From Bacillota bacterium (lineage in GTDB: Bacteria; Bacillota; Clostridia; Saccharofermentanales; Fastidiosipilaceae), in assembly GCA_023420115.1 (NCBI GenBank), contig JAEZWR010000067.1:1-64000 (forward strand): a stretch of 64,000 nt of DNA, in the 5' to 3' direction. The notes beneath the pieces are model-generated. The model worked only from the letters and a program-made list of their open reading frames with translations. It was not told the DNA's origin and searched no databases. The position numbers and the translations under genes were made by a program. Positions 16,658 through 26,046 of the stretch are shown one piece after another; the stretch's first letter is position 1, and each line of letters opens with the position of its first letter.

Positions 16658-18442
16658 TTATCTTAAGCTTTTTTGAATGTGTTTGGAGCTTAAGTCTACT
16701 GTATACACAAAGATGATTAGAAATAAAAGAAGGATGGAGGCTTTTTCATAATCTCTTATTTGAAGGGCCATAGTTATTTTTTGCCCAATTCCTCCAGCTC
16801 CTACTATGCCTAATAGGGTGGAATTTCTAACATTTGATTCGAAGCGATAAAGAGATAATGAAACAAAGCGATCTTTTAATTTGGGTAGAAGAATGAAAGC
16901 GTATATTTTAAAATTTCCTGCTCCAGTAGATAATGATGATTGCAAATAGGATTTATCGATATTTTCTACAGTTTCAAAAAATAATTTTGCCAAGCTTCCG
17001 AGAGTGTATAGTGACAAAGAGAGAACGGCGGACATAGGTCCAGGGCCTATACCACGGAAAAATATTATAGCGGTGATCATAGGGGGGAAAGAGCGAAGTA
17101 AATTCATAGTGAGTTTGATTATATTACTTAGTAAAGTGGTATGACTTGTATTCCTAGCAGCTAAATATGAAAAGGCTAGCGTGAGAAGAGAACCTATGAT
17201 TGATGCTGATATAGCAATGAATAGTGTTTCTATAATTGCTGATATTGATTGTGGCAGATAAGTCAGTTGAGGGTGAAGCAGTCTAGTAATTATGATGCTA
17301 CTTTGTTTAAGACCACGTATGAGTCTGTCATGACTAATATTAAAAGCGGCTATATATCTATTTACTAATATAAAAATAACTACCAATGATATAAAAATTT
17401 TACCTATATATATTCTATATATGAGTTGACGAATACTTCTATTAACATTACTTACTTTTGATTTTTGGGATTTAGTAGAGTTGAATTTAGACTGATTCTT
17501 ATTAAATTCATTATTAGTTTTTTCTGACTTAGACTTTTGAATTTCTATATTAAATTTATTATTTTTATGGCTTGATTCCTGTTTAATTTGATGACTAAAA
17601 AAATATTTTATTTTATAAATTCTTTTGTTTAGATTCTGTATTGATCTGGAATTTCTAAGTATATAACTTATATTATCTAAGAGAAATATAAAAACAAATA
17701 TTACTAAAATTATAGTGCTAACTCTATCATATCGAAGATGATTAAGATCTTTCCACAGCATTTGACCTATACCACCAGCACCGACGAAGCCCAAAACTGC
17801 AGCTGAGCGTATATTTGACTCAAGAATGATAAAAAAATTCGAAAATATATTTTTACTTACACTTGGTAAAATGGCTGACTGAAGTAATTGTGCCCTGTTA
17901 GCACCTAAAGATTTAATTGAGATAATCAGTTTATCAGGCAGTGATTCAATAGCATCACGTAAAAGTTTGTGGGACATAACTATTGCGATAATAGTTAGAG
18001 ACAATAGTCCAGGAAAGGTGCCAACAGAAAATATTGAGACCAAAATTGCAGCATAAATTAAAGATGGAATTGTTCGTAAAATAGACATTATAAAGTTAAT
18101 ACATCTTGCAAGAACTTTACTCGGTGAAATATTATCTGCACTTAGAAATACAAGTGGAAGAGACAGGATTAAGCCTGAAGAAGTAGCTAAGATTGCAAGA
18201 TAAATGCTGTCAAGCAAGGCGAGTAAGATCTTATCTATATTTTCAAATGTGGGTAGCAATAATCTTTTTAAAAGGTCGAGCATATCAGGTAGACCTTTAT
18301 ACAATTCTACAAGAGAGAACTTACTCATAAATAAGGAAAGGGTGAGTATAGAGAATAAGGCGACAGTCTTATATAAAAGTTTCATTTTTTGCTGGATAAT
18401 GGTTAACTTTATTTTTTGGAGGTAATTATATATGTCTGTCAT
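16658..18442 (-). CDS. phnE: Double-length PhnE-type ABC transporter permease
   Basis: 594 residues, about twice the usual PhnE length. Two permease domains lie in tandem: one at about 20-275 with GANRAQLLQSAILPSV and GAGGIGQMLW, the other at about 345-590 with GAGNFKIYAFILLPKL and GAGGIGQKIT. Both EAA-type coupling loops are visible. A Lys/Asn/Ser-rich linker (about 285-335) joins them. Two separate phnE genes are common in this family, so this looks like a fused pair forming a built-in heterodimer. It would import phosphonate, phosphite or a related anion with PhnD and PhnC. GGAAG lies 5 nt before the ATG. Confidence 0.87.
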   Translation of the reverse strand: MTDIYNYLQKIKLTIIQQKMKLLYKTVALFSILTLSLFMSKFSLVELYKGLPDMLDLLKRLLLPTFENIDKILLALLDSIYLAILATSSGLILSLPLVFLSADNISPSKVLARCINFIMSILRTIPSLIYAAILVSIFSVGTFPGLLSLTIIAIVMSHKLLRDAIESLPDKLIISIKSLGANRAQLLQSAILPSVSKNIFSNFFIILESNIRSAAVLGFVGAGGIGQMLWKDLNHLRYDRVSTIILVIFVFIFLLDNISYILRNSRSIQNLNKRIYKIKYFFSHQIKQESSHKNNKFNIEIQKSKSEKTNNEFNKNQSKFNSTKSQKSKVSNVNRSIRQLIYRIYIGKIFISLVVIFILVNRYIAAFNISHDRLIRGLKQSSIIITRLLHPQLTYLPQSISAIIETLFIAISASIIGSLLTLAFSYLAARNTSHTTLLSNIIKLTMNLLRSFPPMITAIIFFRGIGPGPMSAVLSLSLYTLGSLAKLFFETVENIDKSYLQSSLSTGAGNFKIYAFILLPKLKDRFVSLSLYRFESNVRNSTLLGIVGAGGIGQKITMALQIRDYEKASILLLFLIIFVYTVDLSSKHIQKSLR

Positions 18443-18559
18443 TTAATCTTCCTATTTTTATTTTAAGCTATTTATAACGATTGAGTACTTTGACTGATTT
18501 TGACTCGTAATATTTATATTTAAAATGGACAATATTAATTTTCATATACTTTATTAAGT

Positions 18560-19309
18560 TTAGGTATATATTTTTTCAAGAATATCATCAGTTAATAGAA
18601 AACTATTATCATCGAAAAATATTTCCCCATTTTTTAATGCAATAATTCTTTTAAAATATTTTTTGGCAAGATGAACATCATGGAGACTAGCTATAATTGA
18701 AATATTTCTATCAGTGTTTATTTGGCAAAATAACTCGAGAATTTTTTCGGCAATTATGGGATCTAAGGAAGAAACAGGTTCATCTGCTATAAGTAAGTTT
18801 GAACCTTGAACTAATGAACGAGCAATTGCAACTCTTTGCTTCTGTCCACCAGACAGCTGATCAGCCCTACTTTTGTATTTATCAATCAAACCAACTGCTT
18901 CAAGTGATTTATAGGCATTTTCTATTTCATTGGAGCTATATAAGCCAAATAAATTAGAAAAAAAGGACTTGTGTCCAAGACGACCCAGTAATACATTTTC
19001 TAATACAAGCTTGTTGTCAATCAGATTATAGTCTTGAAAAATGTAAGATATATCCCTGCGCAACTTGCGTAATTGTCGAGCCTTAAGCTTGGACACATCT
19101 TGACTATTATAAATAATTTTTCCCTTATTTATTGGGACAGTGCAATTTATTGTTTTAAGAAGTGTACTTTTTCCAGAGCCGGATGAGCCTATGACAGCAA
19201 TAGCTTCACCCTTGGAGAGAGTGAAGCTAATATCTTTAATTACATCGGAATCAGTATCATATGAAGCTGATACATTATCAAATTGTAAGTGATTATTAGA
19301 ATTTGTCAT
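18560..19309 (-). CDS. phnC: Phosphonate-type ABC transporter ATP-binding protein
   Basis: 249 residues. Walker A is GSSGSGKST (about 37-45), the Q-loop is YIFQDYNL, the signature is LSGGQKQRVAIARSL (about 144-158), Walker B is LLIADEPVSSLD and the switch His lies in ASLHDVH. All are intact, so it should be an active ATPase. Sequence and operon order (phnD-phnC-phnE) place it in the phosphonate/phosphite importer group rather than with amino-acid importers. Confidence 0.9.
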   Translation of the reverse strand: MTNSNNHLQFDNVSASYDTDSDVIKDISFTLSKGEAIAVIGSSGSGKSTLLKTINCTVPINKGKIIYNSQDVSKLKARQLRKLRRDISYIFQDYNLIDNKLVLENVLLGRLGHKSFFSNLFGLYSSNEIENAYKSLEAVGLIDKYKSRADQLSGGQKQRVAIARSLVQGSNLLIADEPVSSLDPIIAEKILELFCQINTDRNISIIASLHDVHLAKKYFKRIIALKNGEIFFDDNSFLLTDDILEKIYT

Positions 19310-19365
19310 AGGAATAAACCTTATTTATAAAATATTAACTAGTAATTTACTAAGTAAATCAATTA

Positions 19366-20343
19366 TTATTCTACCTTAATGTCCATAAGTTTTGCCACAT
19401 CTCTTATGCTGTCATAATCGCTGTCAGAAGCTTCTTTGAATCCATATAGATTGAATAATTCGGAGATTAGCTTCTTGCCTTCGCCATCATTAAGTTTATT
19501 CATTACAGCGTGTTTTATAGCTAATTTAGTTTGATCATCAAGGTCTTTATTTGCAACAAGAGCTATATAAGGAATATCGTCACTATATGCCAATACTTTT
19601 GTCTTTTTCATAATATCAGGATAGTCTTTTTCCATTTTCTTCCTAGCATCGTCATACGTACAAGCGATATCAACATCACCCTGGAGTAGTTGTTCGATGG
19701 CTGCATCATGGCCCCCGCAGAAAACTGACTGTATATCATTATCTAAGTCAATATCATTTTTCTTAAGAAAAGCCGCTGGATAAACATAACCTGAAGATGA
19801 AGCGGGATCTACAAATCCTATAATATGGTCTTTAACATCTTTGATAGTTTTCATAGAACTATCAGCTGATACTATAAATTGACTTCTATATGATGATTTT
19901 CCTTCTTTATTTACAGCAGAAAGAAGTAATTCTGCACCATTTTCCTGATGAGCTAGGACATAAGCAAGCGGGGGGATTATGGCAAAATCAATACGGCCAG
20001 ATCCTAAGGCCTCAATAACTCCGACATAATTAGATGCAGTAAAAGCTTCAACTTTTGCATTAAGTTCTTCTGATAAAATTTTTGATAGGGGATCAAGAGA
20101 ATCAATTAGTTTGTCTTGTTCAACTAGGGGAACAAAGCCCATTACAAGCTTATCTTTTTTTGATTTTATTCTTTCATATTCAGTTGAGACCTCTTCGTAA
20201 TGAGAAGCTTGACTTTCGGACTTAGAAGTTTCAGTCTCAGCGCCTAATTTTGATACAGGGCGGATATTGAAAAGTACGGTGCTTACTATAGATACAAATA
20301 GCAAGTAAGTAAAAATATTAGTTCTTATTGATTTCTTATGCAT
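19366..20343 (-). CDS. phnD: Phosphonate/phosphite-type substrate-binding protein
   Basis: 325 residues. After an N-terminal hydrophobic segment (about 9-29) comes a PhnD-type type II binding fold: KLVMGFVPLVEQDKLID, FTASNYVGVIEALGSGRIDFAIIPPLAYV, then FVDPASSSGYVYPAAFL. Gram-positive PhnD proteins are usually lipoproteins, but no Cys follows the hydrophobic segment here, so this one is either cleaved and released or held by an uncleaved anchor. The start is ATG 20343, with AGGAGGTG 6 nt upstream; the GTG at 20352 is part of that site. The ligand is unknown; phosphonate, phosphite or phosphate are all possible. Confidence 0.87.
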   Translation of the reverse strand: MHKKSIRTNIFTYLLFVSIVSTVLFNIRPVSKLGAETETSKSESQASHYEEVSTEYERIKSKKDKLVMGFVPLVEQDKLIDSLDPLSKILSEELNAKVEAFTASNYVGVIEALGSGRIDFAIIPPLAYVLAHQENGAELLLSAVNKEGKSSYRSQFIVSADSSMKTIKDVKDHIIGFVDPASSSGYVYPAAFLKKNDIDLDNDIQSVFCGGHDAAIEQLLQGDVDIACTYDDARKKMEKDYPDIMKKTKVLAYSDDIPYIALVANKDLDDQTKLAIKHAVMNKLNDGEGKKLISELFNLYGFKEASDSDYDSIRDVAKLMDIKVE

Positions 20344-20384
20344 GATTAACACCTCCTGTTTGTATATACTTGCTGAGTTAATTT

Positions 20385-20398
20385 CTGTATGTATACAG
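20385..20398. promoter_or_regulatory. Palindrome in the phnD promoter region
   Basis: CTGTAT and ATACAG flank GT, forming a perfect 14-bp palindrome 42 bp before phnD. It could bind a dimeric regulator of the transporter operon. No regulator gene is adjacent. Confidence 0.35.
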
Positions 20399-20484
20399 AT
20401 AGTAATAATATAAACTAATTTGAATTTTAATCAAATAGATTAATTGTAATTTAAGAGGTGTATTAGCATAGTTATATATAATAT

Positions 20485-20523
20485 AAAGAACCAAACCTAT
20501 AAGATATAAGGGTCTGGTTCTTT
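20485..20523 (-). terminator. Terminator of nrdI-nrdE
   Basis: AAAGAACCAGACCC pairs with AGGTTTGGTTCTTT-type sequence with wobble pairs (minus-strand reading), a short A/T loop and a T-rich end. It separates nrdE from the phn operon. Confidence 0.75.
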
Positions 20524-20609
20524 ACTAATAAATATTTTATTCATTTAATAGAATAGTGAAGAGCTATTTAGTGAAGAGTGCCATTGTTAAGAGCATTTAA
20601 TTAAGGAAA

Positions 20610-22745
20610 TCACACAGCACAACTTTCACATTCATCAACTTTTAATTTTTGAGTTCTAGTGTAATATAAGGTTTTGATTCCTTTGTGTTGTGCATAAAGA
20701 TAATATCTTGATAATTCTCTAGTGGTTACATCACTGGTTATACACAACTCGAAACTTATCCCTTGGTCTATATGCTTCTGAATTGTTGCGATTGTGTCAA
20801 TGATTTTATACTTGTCCATTTTATATGCTGTTTCATACATAAAAGCCGCCGTGTCAAGAGCAGGCATGGGGAAGTAGGTCTTTGAATTACCATAAGTTCT
20901 TTCTTCGACTAATTGTTTAATTGGGGTAACAGAAGGGGTAGCACTCATTACATATGATATAGAACCATTTGGGGCAATAGCGAGACGATGGGAATTATAA
21001 AGTCCATTTTTAATTACTTGCTCTTTAAGTTCTTGCCAATCTTCATCTGTTGGTATATAGATGTTCTTAAACATTTCCTTTATTTTTTCAGTCTTAGGAT
21101 ATATTGCAGAACGTCCTTCGAAATAAGAACCATCGGCATAAGCGGATTTTTCAAATTGATCGAAAACTACCTTGCGTCTAATGGCTTCTTCACAGGAGTG
21201 TTTAAGGGAATAGTAGTTTACTATATTGAAGAATACATCACAGAGATCCAGGTCTTCTTCTGAGCCAAAAGATATATAATTTTCGGCGATAAAACCATGG
21301 TGATCCATCATTCCAAAACCGACACTATGATTTAGCCTGTTGGCTTTTGCTACTCCAGGAACATAGGCGATATTGGTCTTGTCAGAAACTGAATTCATAA
21401 CATCCATAGCGGCATATACTGTTTCTTTTATACTATTATGTCTGATCATATTTCCCATATGTCCACTGGCCAAATTGCAAGATACATCTTTTCCAATAAA
21501 ATCTTCATCTCTTTTGTTGTAATCAGCAAACTTGCTTAAGGTGGTAGGTTGCAAAATTTCTGTGCAAAGATTACTAAACATAACTTCCTCTGGAAGTGGA
21601 TTATCCCTATTTACATTGTCTGAGAACATAATATAAGGGTAGCCACATTCTCCTTGGACACTGGCAATTTCATTAAGTAGTTTACGTGGGTTAATTCTTC
21701 TTTTTCTGATGGCTGGATTTTCAATCATATCATCGTAATATTGCTCGATATTTATTGCTATTTTACCGAAAGGAACACCATAAACCTGTTCAACTGTATG
21801 GGGATAGAATACATACATATCCTTGTCATCCCTAGCTAATTCGATAAATTTATCAGGAATAACAACGCCCATAGAAAGTGTCTTGACCCTAACATCATCA
21901 TCAGCATTTAACTTTTTAGTATTAAGGAAGTCTTCAATGTCAGCGTGAAAGATATTAAGATAGGCCGCACCAGCGCCAGGTCTTTGTCCCATTTGATCAG
22001 CATAGCGAAAAGCGTTATCTAATAGTTTGAGGACACCGACAACACCTTTGGCAACATTTGGAATACCTTTTATAGATTCACCTTTGGCTCTGAGATTAGT
22101 TAAGTGAAGAGAGACTCCACCCCCAATTTTTGAAAGTTGCATAGCAAATTCCTGGGCTCTTGCAATATCATTCATTGAATCTCCAACTTCAATTAAGAAG
22201 CAGGACACAAACTCGCCTCTCTTTTTTCTTCCAGTATTTAGCAAGGTCGGTGTAGCAGGGGTAAAGTCTTGTGCCATTAAACGATCAAGAATTCTTTCTG
22301 CCTTTGATATATCACCGTCAGCGTGATACAGAGCCACAATAACCATTCTATCTTCATATCTTTCGAGAAAGACTTTCCCGTCGTTACTTTTTAACGCATA
22401 ATTGTTATAAAATTTAAAAGCACCCATGTAAGTAGGGAAGCGAAATTTGACAGAATAAGCTCTTTGGAAAAGAGAATTAATCTCGTCCATTGAATACTTA
22501 TCGAGAAAGTCCTTCTCATAATATCCATTACTAACAAGATAATTTAGTTTCTCTTCGTGACTGTGGTAGAACTGAGTCTTTTTATTTACTTCATTTACAA
22601 AGTAACTATATACAGCTTCTTTATCCTTTGCTAAATCCTTAATATTTCCATTTTCATCAATAATTTGACTATTAAGAACAATCCATTCTGGAACTTTGAA
22701 CTCATTTAACTCTTTATTTTCAACTGAATTAAAATTGGCTGTCAT
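20610..22745 (-). CDS. nrdE: Class Ib ribonucleotide reductase alpha subunit
   Basis: 711 residues, normal for NrdE and lacking the ATP-cone of class Ia NrdA. Key parts are FTPATPTLLNTG, the active-site Cys in FVSCFLIEVGDSM, the SKIGGGVSLHLTNLR loop, the NLCTEI region with the radical Cys and partner Glu, NLASGHMGN, the tyrosine pair in LKTLYYTR-type context (KTLYYTRTQ) and the C-terminal CESC redox pair. It reduces ribonucleoside diphosphates with NrdF. The start is ATG 22745, with AGGAG 5 nt upstream. A TTG at 22760 is in frame but lies upstream of the site. nrdI precedes it by 131 bp. Confidence 0.96.
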   Translation of the reverse strand: MTANFNSVENKELNEFKVPEWIVLNSQIIDENGNIKDLAKDKEAVYSYFVNEVNKKTQFYHSHEEKLNYLVSNGYYEKDFLDKYSMDEINSLFQRAYSVKFRFPTYMGAFKFYNNYALKSNDGKVFLERYEDRMVIVALYHADGDISKAERILDRLMAQDFTPATPTLLNTGRKKRGEFVSCFLIEVGDSMNDIARAQEFAMQLSKIGGGVSLHLTNLRAKGESIKGIPNVAKGVVGVLKLLDNAFRYADQMGQRPGAGAAYLNIFHADIEDFLNTKKLNADDDVRVKTLSMGVVIPDKFIELARDDKDMYVFYPHTVEQVYGVPFGKIAINIEQYYDDMIENPAIRKRRINPRKLLNEIASVQGECGYPYIMFSDNVNRDNPLPEEVMFSNLCTEILQPTTLSKFADYNKRDEDFIGKDVSCNLASGHMGNMIRHNSIKETVYAAMDVMNSVSDKTNIAYVPGVAKANRLNHSVGFGMMDHHGFIAENYISFGSEEDLDLCDVFFNIVNYYSLKHSCEEAIRRKVVFDQFEKSAYADGSYFEGRSAIYPKTEKIKEMFKNIYIPTDEDWQELKEQVIKNGLYNSHRLAIAPNGSISYVMSATPSVTPIKQLVEERTYGNSKTYFPMPALDTAAFMYETAYKMDKYKIIDTIATIQKHIDQGISFELCITSDVTTRELSRYYLYAQHKGIKTLYYTRTQKLKVDECESCAV

Positions 22746-22828
22746 GCGAACTCCTGTCAATTAATTATTTTTTATGACTTTATTTATGGGTATAAGTCTA
22801 AATCTAGTAATTATTAAGATAAATAAAA

Positions 22829-22867
22829 GGGAGAATGAAGTAGGTTGAAATGAAAAGCGGCTCTCCC
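22829..22867 (-). terminator. Possible attenuator hairpin between nrdI and nrdE
   Basis: On the minus strand GGGAGA pairs with TCTCCC over a loop of about 27 nt, followed by TTTTATTT. The short stem and long loop make it weak. It could set the nrdI to nrdE ratio. Confidence 0.35.
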
Positions 22868-22876
22868 GATACATAG

Positions 22877-23248
22877 CTACTCAGCTGAGTTAACATAGTC
22901 GCTTATAAAAGATTTGGCAATTTCTCTTTCGTGGGGAAAGCCCATGGCCTCAAACTTAACAACGCAGGGGATACCGCATACTTTTTCAATCTTGTCTCCA
23001 GCTACAGCATAATTTTCTCCCCAATTACGATTGCCACCACAGGCGACACCGATAACTTGTTTGTGGTGTTTATTAAGAAAAAGAGCAGCCTCTTCAGTAA
23101 CTTGTCCAAAATTGACACAACGGGTTACAAGAAAGTAAGTTTCTTCGTAATTAAGGGCCTGTTCATCATTAATATCGATACAGGGGTAGCCTAAACTTTC
23201 AGCAAAACTTTTGCATAAACCAGTTAAACTGTCATAGATAATAGTCAT
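22877..23248 (-). CDS. nrdI: NrdI flavoprotein (class Ib ribonucleotide reductase activator)
   Basis: 123 residues from the chosen start, the usual NrdI length. It has the flavodoxin-type IIYDSLTG segment at the N terminus, YFLVTRCVNFGQV, the FMN-loop VIGVACGGNRNWGENYAVAGD and a C-terminal VKFEAMG. NrdI supplies superoxide or peroxide to assemble the Mn(III)2-Tyr cofactor in NrdF. The frame also opens at TTG 23326, giving 149 residues, but that start has no ribosome binding site and the extra 26 residues do not look like the family, so I prefer ATG 23248. The choice is uncertain. nrdE follows. Confidence 0.9.
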   Translation of the reverse strand: MTIIYDSLTGLCKSFAESLGYPCIDINDEQALNYEETYFLVTRCVNFGQVTEEAALFLNKHHKQVIGVACGGNRNWGENYAVAGDKIEKVCGIPCVVKFEAMGFPHEREIAKSFISDYVNSAE

Positions 23249-23476
23249 AATTCTTTCGATATCCTCACTCAATATTTCTTGCGTACGACGGTTAATAATT
23301 CTAGTTTGTTTTTTATCAAAATTCAATCAGATTTCATTATATTGTATCTAATGAATTAAATATTTCTATATCTTGTGCAAAAAATATGGTGTGAGAATTA
23401 ATATTAGTTCGTTAAAATCTAAAAGAATGACAAGTTTTTTGTGACAATATTTAATTTTATAGAGGGTAAGAAGCTA

Positions 23477-25189
23477 TCAGCCAACGAAAGTTTTTCCCTC
23501 TGGATAAATTTTAGTTGCTTTATGGCTTCGAGAAATAATTATAGAAAGAGATAGTGAGGCTGGTCCAACTCTCCCAATGTACATCGCTAAAATTAGACCC
23601 ACATGAGAAATAAAATTTAGCCTGTTAGTTTGTAGCGAACTTAAACCAACTGTAGCAAAAGCAGAAGTCGATTCGAAGAAAATATCACTGAAATTTATAT
23701 CACTATGTAAATACCTAGGCATCGTAAAATAGATTAAGAAACTCAAGGCAAAAGTAAGTGTAATCGCAAAGCTCAGGAGACTGAAGCTCCTTCTTGCTAA
23801 TTGTGAATTTATCCGATGCTTGAAAAGATGTATCTCGTCAGATTTTCCTTTTAAATCAGAAATTGATGCCGCTATTATTAGCATGAAAGTTGTAACTTTT
23901 ATGCCACCACCAGTTGAGGCTGGACCGGCTCCAATTAACATAAGTATTGATGAGAACCATTTACCAGCTTCGGATAATTGGGATTGATCAAGTGAATTAT
24001 AGCCTGCAGTTCGTGAGGTTGTAGATTGAAAAAATGAATTCAATATTTTTTCGCCGGTACTTAAATTTAACCATTCTTTATTGGCCTGGATACTTTCTGA
24101 AAAGAAAAAGAAAAGAGTTCCAAATAATAAAAGACAGAAGGTGACTAAAAGAACAATTTTACTGTGGAAGCGGACGCTTTTTTTCCTTATGAGATTAAAA
24201 ATATCAGTCCAAACAACAAAACCTAGTCCACCGGAAATAATTAGTAGTGATGTGGTAAGTAGAACAATTGGATCGTGTTTAAAAGCAGTGAGAGAGGAGA
24301 ATTTACCTGAAAAATTTCCCATTAAATCAAAACCTGCGTTACAGAAGGCAGAAATTGATTGAAAAGTTCCTTTCCATATTGCTTCTTTGAATGGCATATA
24401 TGAAAGAAATCTTGAAGACAAAATTATGGCACCAAGTAATTCTATGGATAGAGTTATAACAATAATATTTGAAACTAATTTCAGTGTTTCATCGAGCCCA
24501 GAGCTTCCGGTTCCATCGGTTAGCGCTCTCGTAGTACGAAAGGTTATCTTGTGTTTGAAACCGAGACTTAGGGCACTAAGTATTGTGAGCAAGGAGAGTC
24601 CACCAATTTGAATAAGCATTATAATAACGAGCTGGCCAAAGAAACTCCAAGCTGTCATAGTATCTAAAAGGATTAATCCTGTAACACAGGTGGCGGAAGT
24701 AGATGTAAATAACGCAGTAAAGAATCCATGGGATTGTCCACTGCTACTCGCTATTGGTAAAGAGAGTAGACAAGCGCCGGTCAATATAACAAACACAAAG
24801 GAAAGTAGTACCAGCCTAATAGGTTTTTGCGAAAGCCATGTATTTATAGGACTTTTTAGTAAGTGGCTTCGGTACTTTTTGTCTTTGTTTGAGATAATTT
24901 TAATATCTGATTCTTGCTCAGCGATACTTTCATCACTAGAGATATTGTACTGCGAAGTGATAAACTCAGCCTCACTTGTTTGATTGATCTTTATACCACT
25001 GTTAGCATGTGGAAGTTTAGACTTGCTTTTTTTGTGAGAATATAATTTAAGATTATTATTTGGGGGCAGATGAGCTTCGTCAGAGTTCTTAAGTTCTTTT
25101 TCTTTAACTTCGCCTCTGGCTCCTAAAAATTTTATTTTATTTGAAGTTTTTAAACTATCTGTTTGTTCAGATTCTTGTTTAATATCCAT
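23477..25189 (-). CDS. ktrB: TrkH/KtrB-family potassium channel subunit
   Basis: 570 residues. From about 115 on it shows the four-repeat TrkH/KtrB fold, with selectivity-loop segments such as TSTSATCVTGLI, SISAFCNAGFDLMG, STTSRTAGYNS and ESTSAFATVGLSS. It is a K+ (and Na+) uptake channel of the cytoplasmic membrane. The first 115 residues are hydrophilic and lysine-rich, an extension absent from most KtrB proteins. AAAGGG lies before the ATG. It is downstream of two RCK regulatory genes on the same strand. Confidence 0.92.
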   Translation of the reverse strand: MDIKQESEQTDSLKTSNKIKFLGARGEVKEKELKNSDEAHLPPNNNLKLYSHKKSKSKLPHANSGIKINQTSEAEFITSQYNISSDESIAEQESDIKIISNKDKKYRSHLLKSPINTWLSQKPIRLVLLSFVFVILTGACLLSLPIASSSGQSHGFFTALFTSTSATCVTGLILLDTMTAWSFFGQLVIIMLIQIGGLSLLTILSALSLGFKHKITFRTTRALTDGTGSSGLDETLKLVSNIIVITLSIELLGAIILSSRFLSYMPFKEAIWKGTFQSISAFCNAGFDLMGNFSGKFSSLTAFKHDPIVLLTTSLLIISGGLGFVVWTDIFNLIRKKSVRFHSKIVLLVTFCLLLFGTLFFFFSESIQANKEWLNLSTGEKILNSFFQSTTSRTAGYNSLDQSQLSEAGKWFSSILMLIGAGPASTGGGIKVTTFMLIIAASISDLKGKSDEIHLFKHRINSQLARRSFSLLSFAITLTFALSFLIYFTMPRYLHSDINFSDIFFESTSAFATVGLSSLQTNRLNFISHVGLILAMYIGRVGPASLSLSIIISRSHKATKIYPEGKTFVG

Positions 25190-25274
25190 ATTACCCTTTA
25201 CACTTTAGTTGCAAATAGTTACTTAGAATAAGCCGATTAGAGAAGTTGATATGGTACCACTAATTCCATGAGAA

Positions 25275-25991
25275 TCAAACAACATCATTACCTTCTCCAT
25301 CTATATGGAGCTCATCTGCATCTACAAATCTTTTTTTGATTTTATTAAAGTCTGCGTGATCGCAGATCATCATTATTCTATCGTGGGCATTTAACACTGT
25401 ATCACCACGAGCTAGAATTGTTGTATGACTTGCATCATTTTTACTTACCAATACAACTCTACTATTTCCGGGAAAAGTGCATTCAGAGAGTTGTCTTCCA
25501 TCTTCGGGAACTCCTTCTCTAAGAACAAATTCTATTATCGCAGATGAACTTCCAGGAATATCATAGACAACGTATATTCCAGCATGATTTATTTCCTGGG
25601 TTAGAACTTTGGCGAGATGCTTAGATGAAGAGAAAGTGTTAAGTATACCCAATTTTCTTATAACGGTAATATTGTTTGGATTATTAACTCTGCAAATAGG
25701 ATTTTTAATATTAAAATATAATTTAGCTAGTTGTGAAGCGATTAGATTATCTTCATCTCTGCCTGTCAAAGCCATAAATACTTCAGCCTCGGCCGCTCCA
25801 GCAGCATCAAGAACATTGTAATTACTGCCATCACCGTGAAAAACTTCAATATCATATAGATTAGCAATACGTTGACAAGCAGTTAAATCTTTTTCAATTA
25901 GAACTATTTGATCTCTAAAGTTAGGACTTTCGAGAATTAATTTAACCAAATTGATCGAAACTAATCCGCCACCAATTATCATAATTTTCAT
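25275..25991 (-). CDS. ktrA: KtrA/TrkA-type potassium uptake regulator (RCK_N + RCK_C)
   Basis: 238 residues. The RCK_N Rossmann domain begins MIIGGGLVSINL (GxGxxS-type, with the acidic residue in LIEKD). DIEVFHGDGSNYNVLDAAG and an alternate nucleotide contact near NLIAS follow. An RCK_C domain (about 148-225) carries VLNAHDRIMMIC. It forms the octameric ring that gates the KtrB channel in response to ATP/ADP or NAD(H) and c-di-AMP. GAGGTG lies just before the ATG. It is 85 bp from ktrB in the same direction. Confidence 0.9.
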   Translation of the reverse strand: MKIMIIGGGLVSINLVKLILESPNFRDQIVLIEKDLTACQRIANLYDIEVFHGDGSNYNVLDAAGAAEAEVFMALTGRDEDNLIASQLAKLYFNIKNPICRVNNPNNITVIRKLGILNTFSSSKHLAKVLTQEINHAGIYVVYDIPGSSSAIIEFVLREGVPEDGRQLSECTFPGNSRVVLVSKNDASHTTILARGDTVLNAHDRIMMICDHADFNKIKKRFVDADELHIDGEGNDVV

Positions 25992-26046
25992 TGCTCACCT
26001 CAAAGTTGATTAAAATACTATTTACTACATATAACTAAGATTAGAA

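Noticed and set aside
23370..23400. Possible NrdR box (ACAC...GTGT type) upstream of nrdI
   Set aside because: The nearest string, GTGCAAAAAATATGGTGTG, has direct rather than inverted GTG ends and the wrong length, so it does not fit the consensus.
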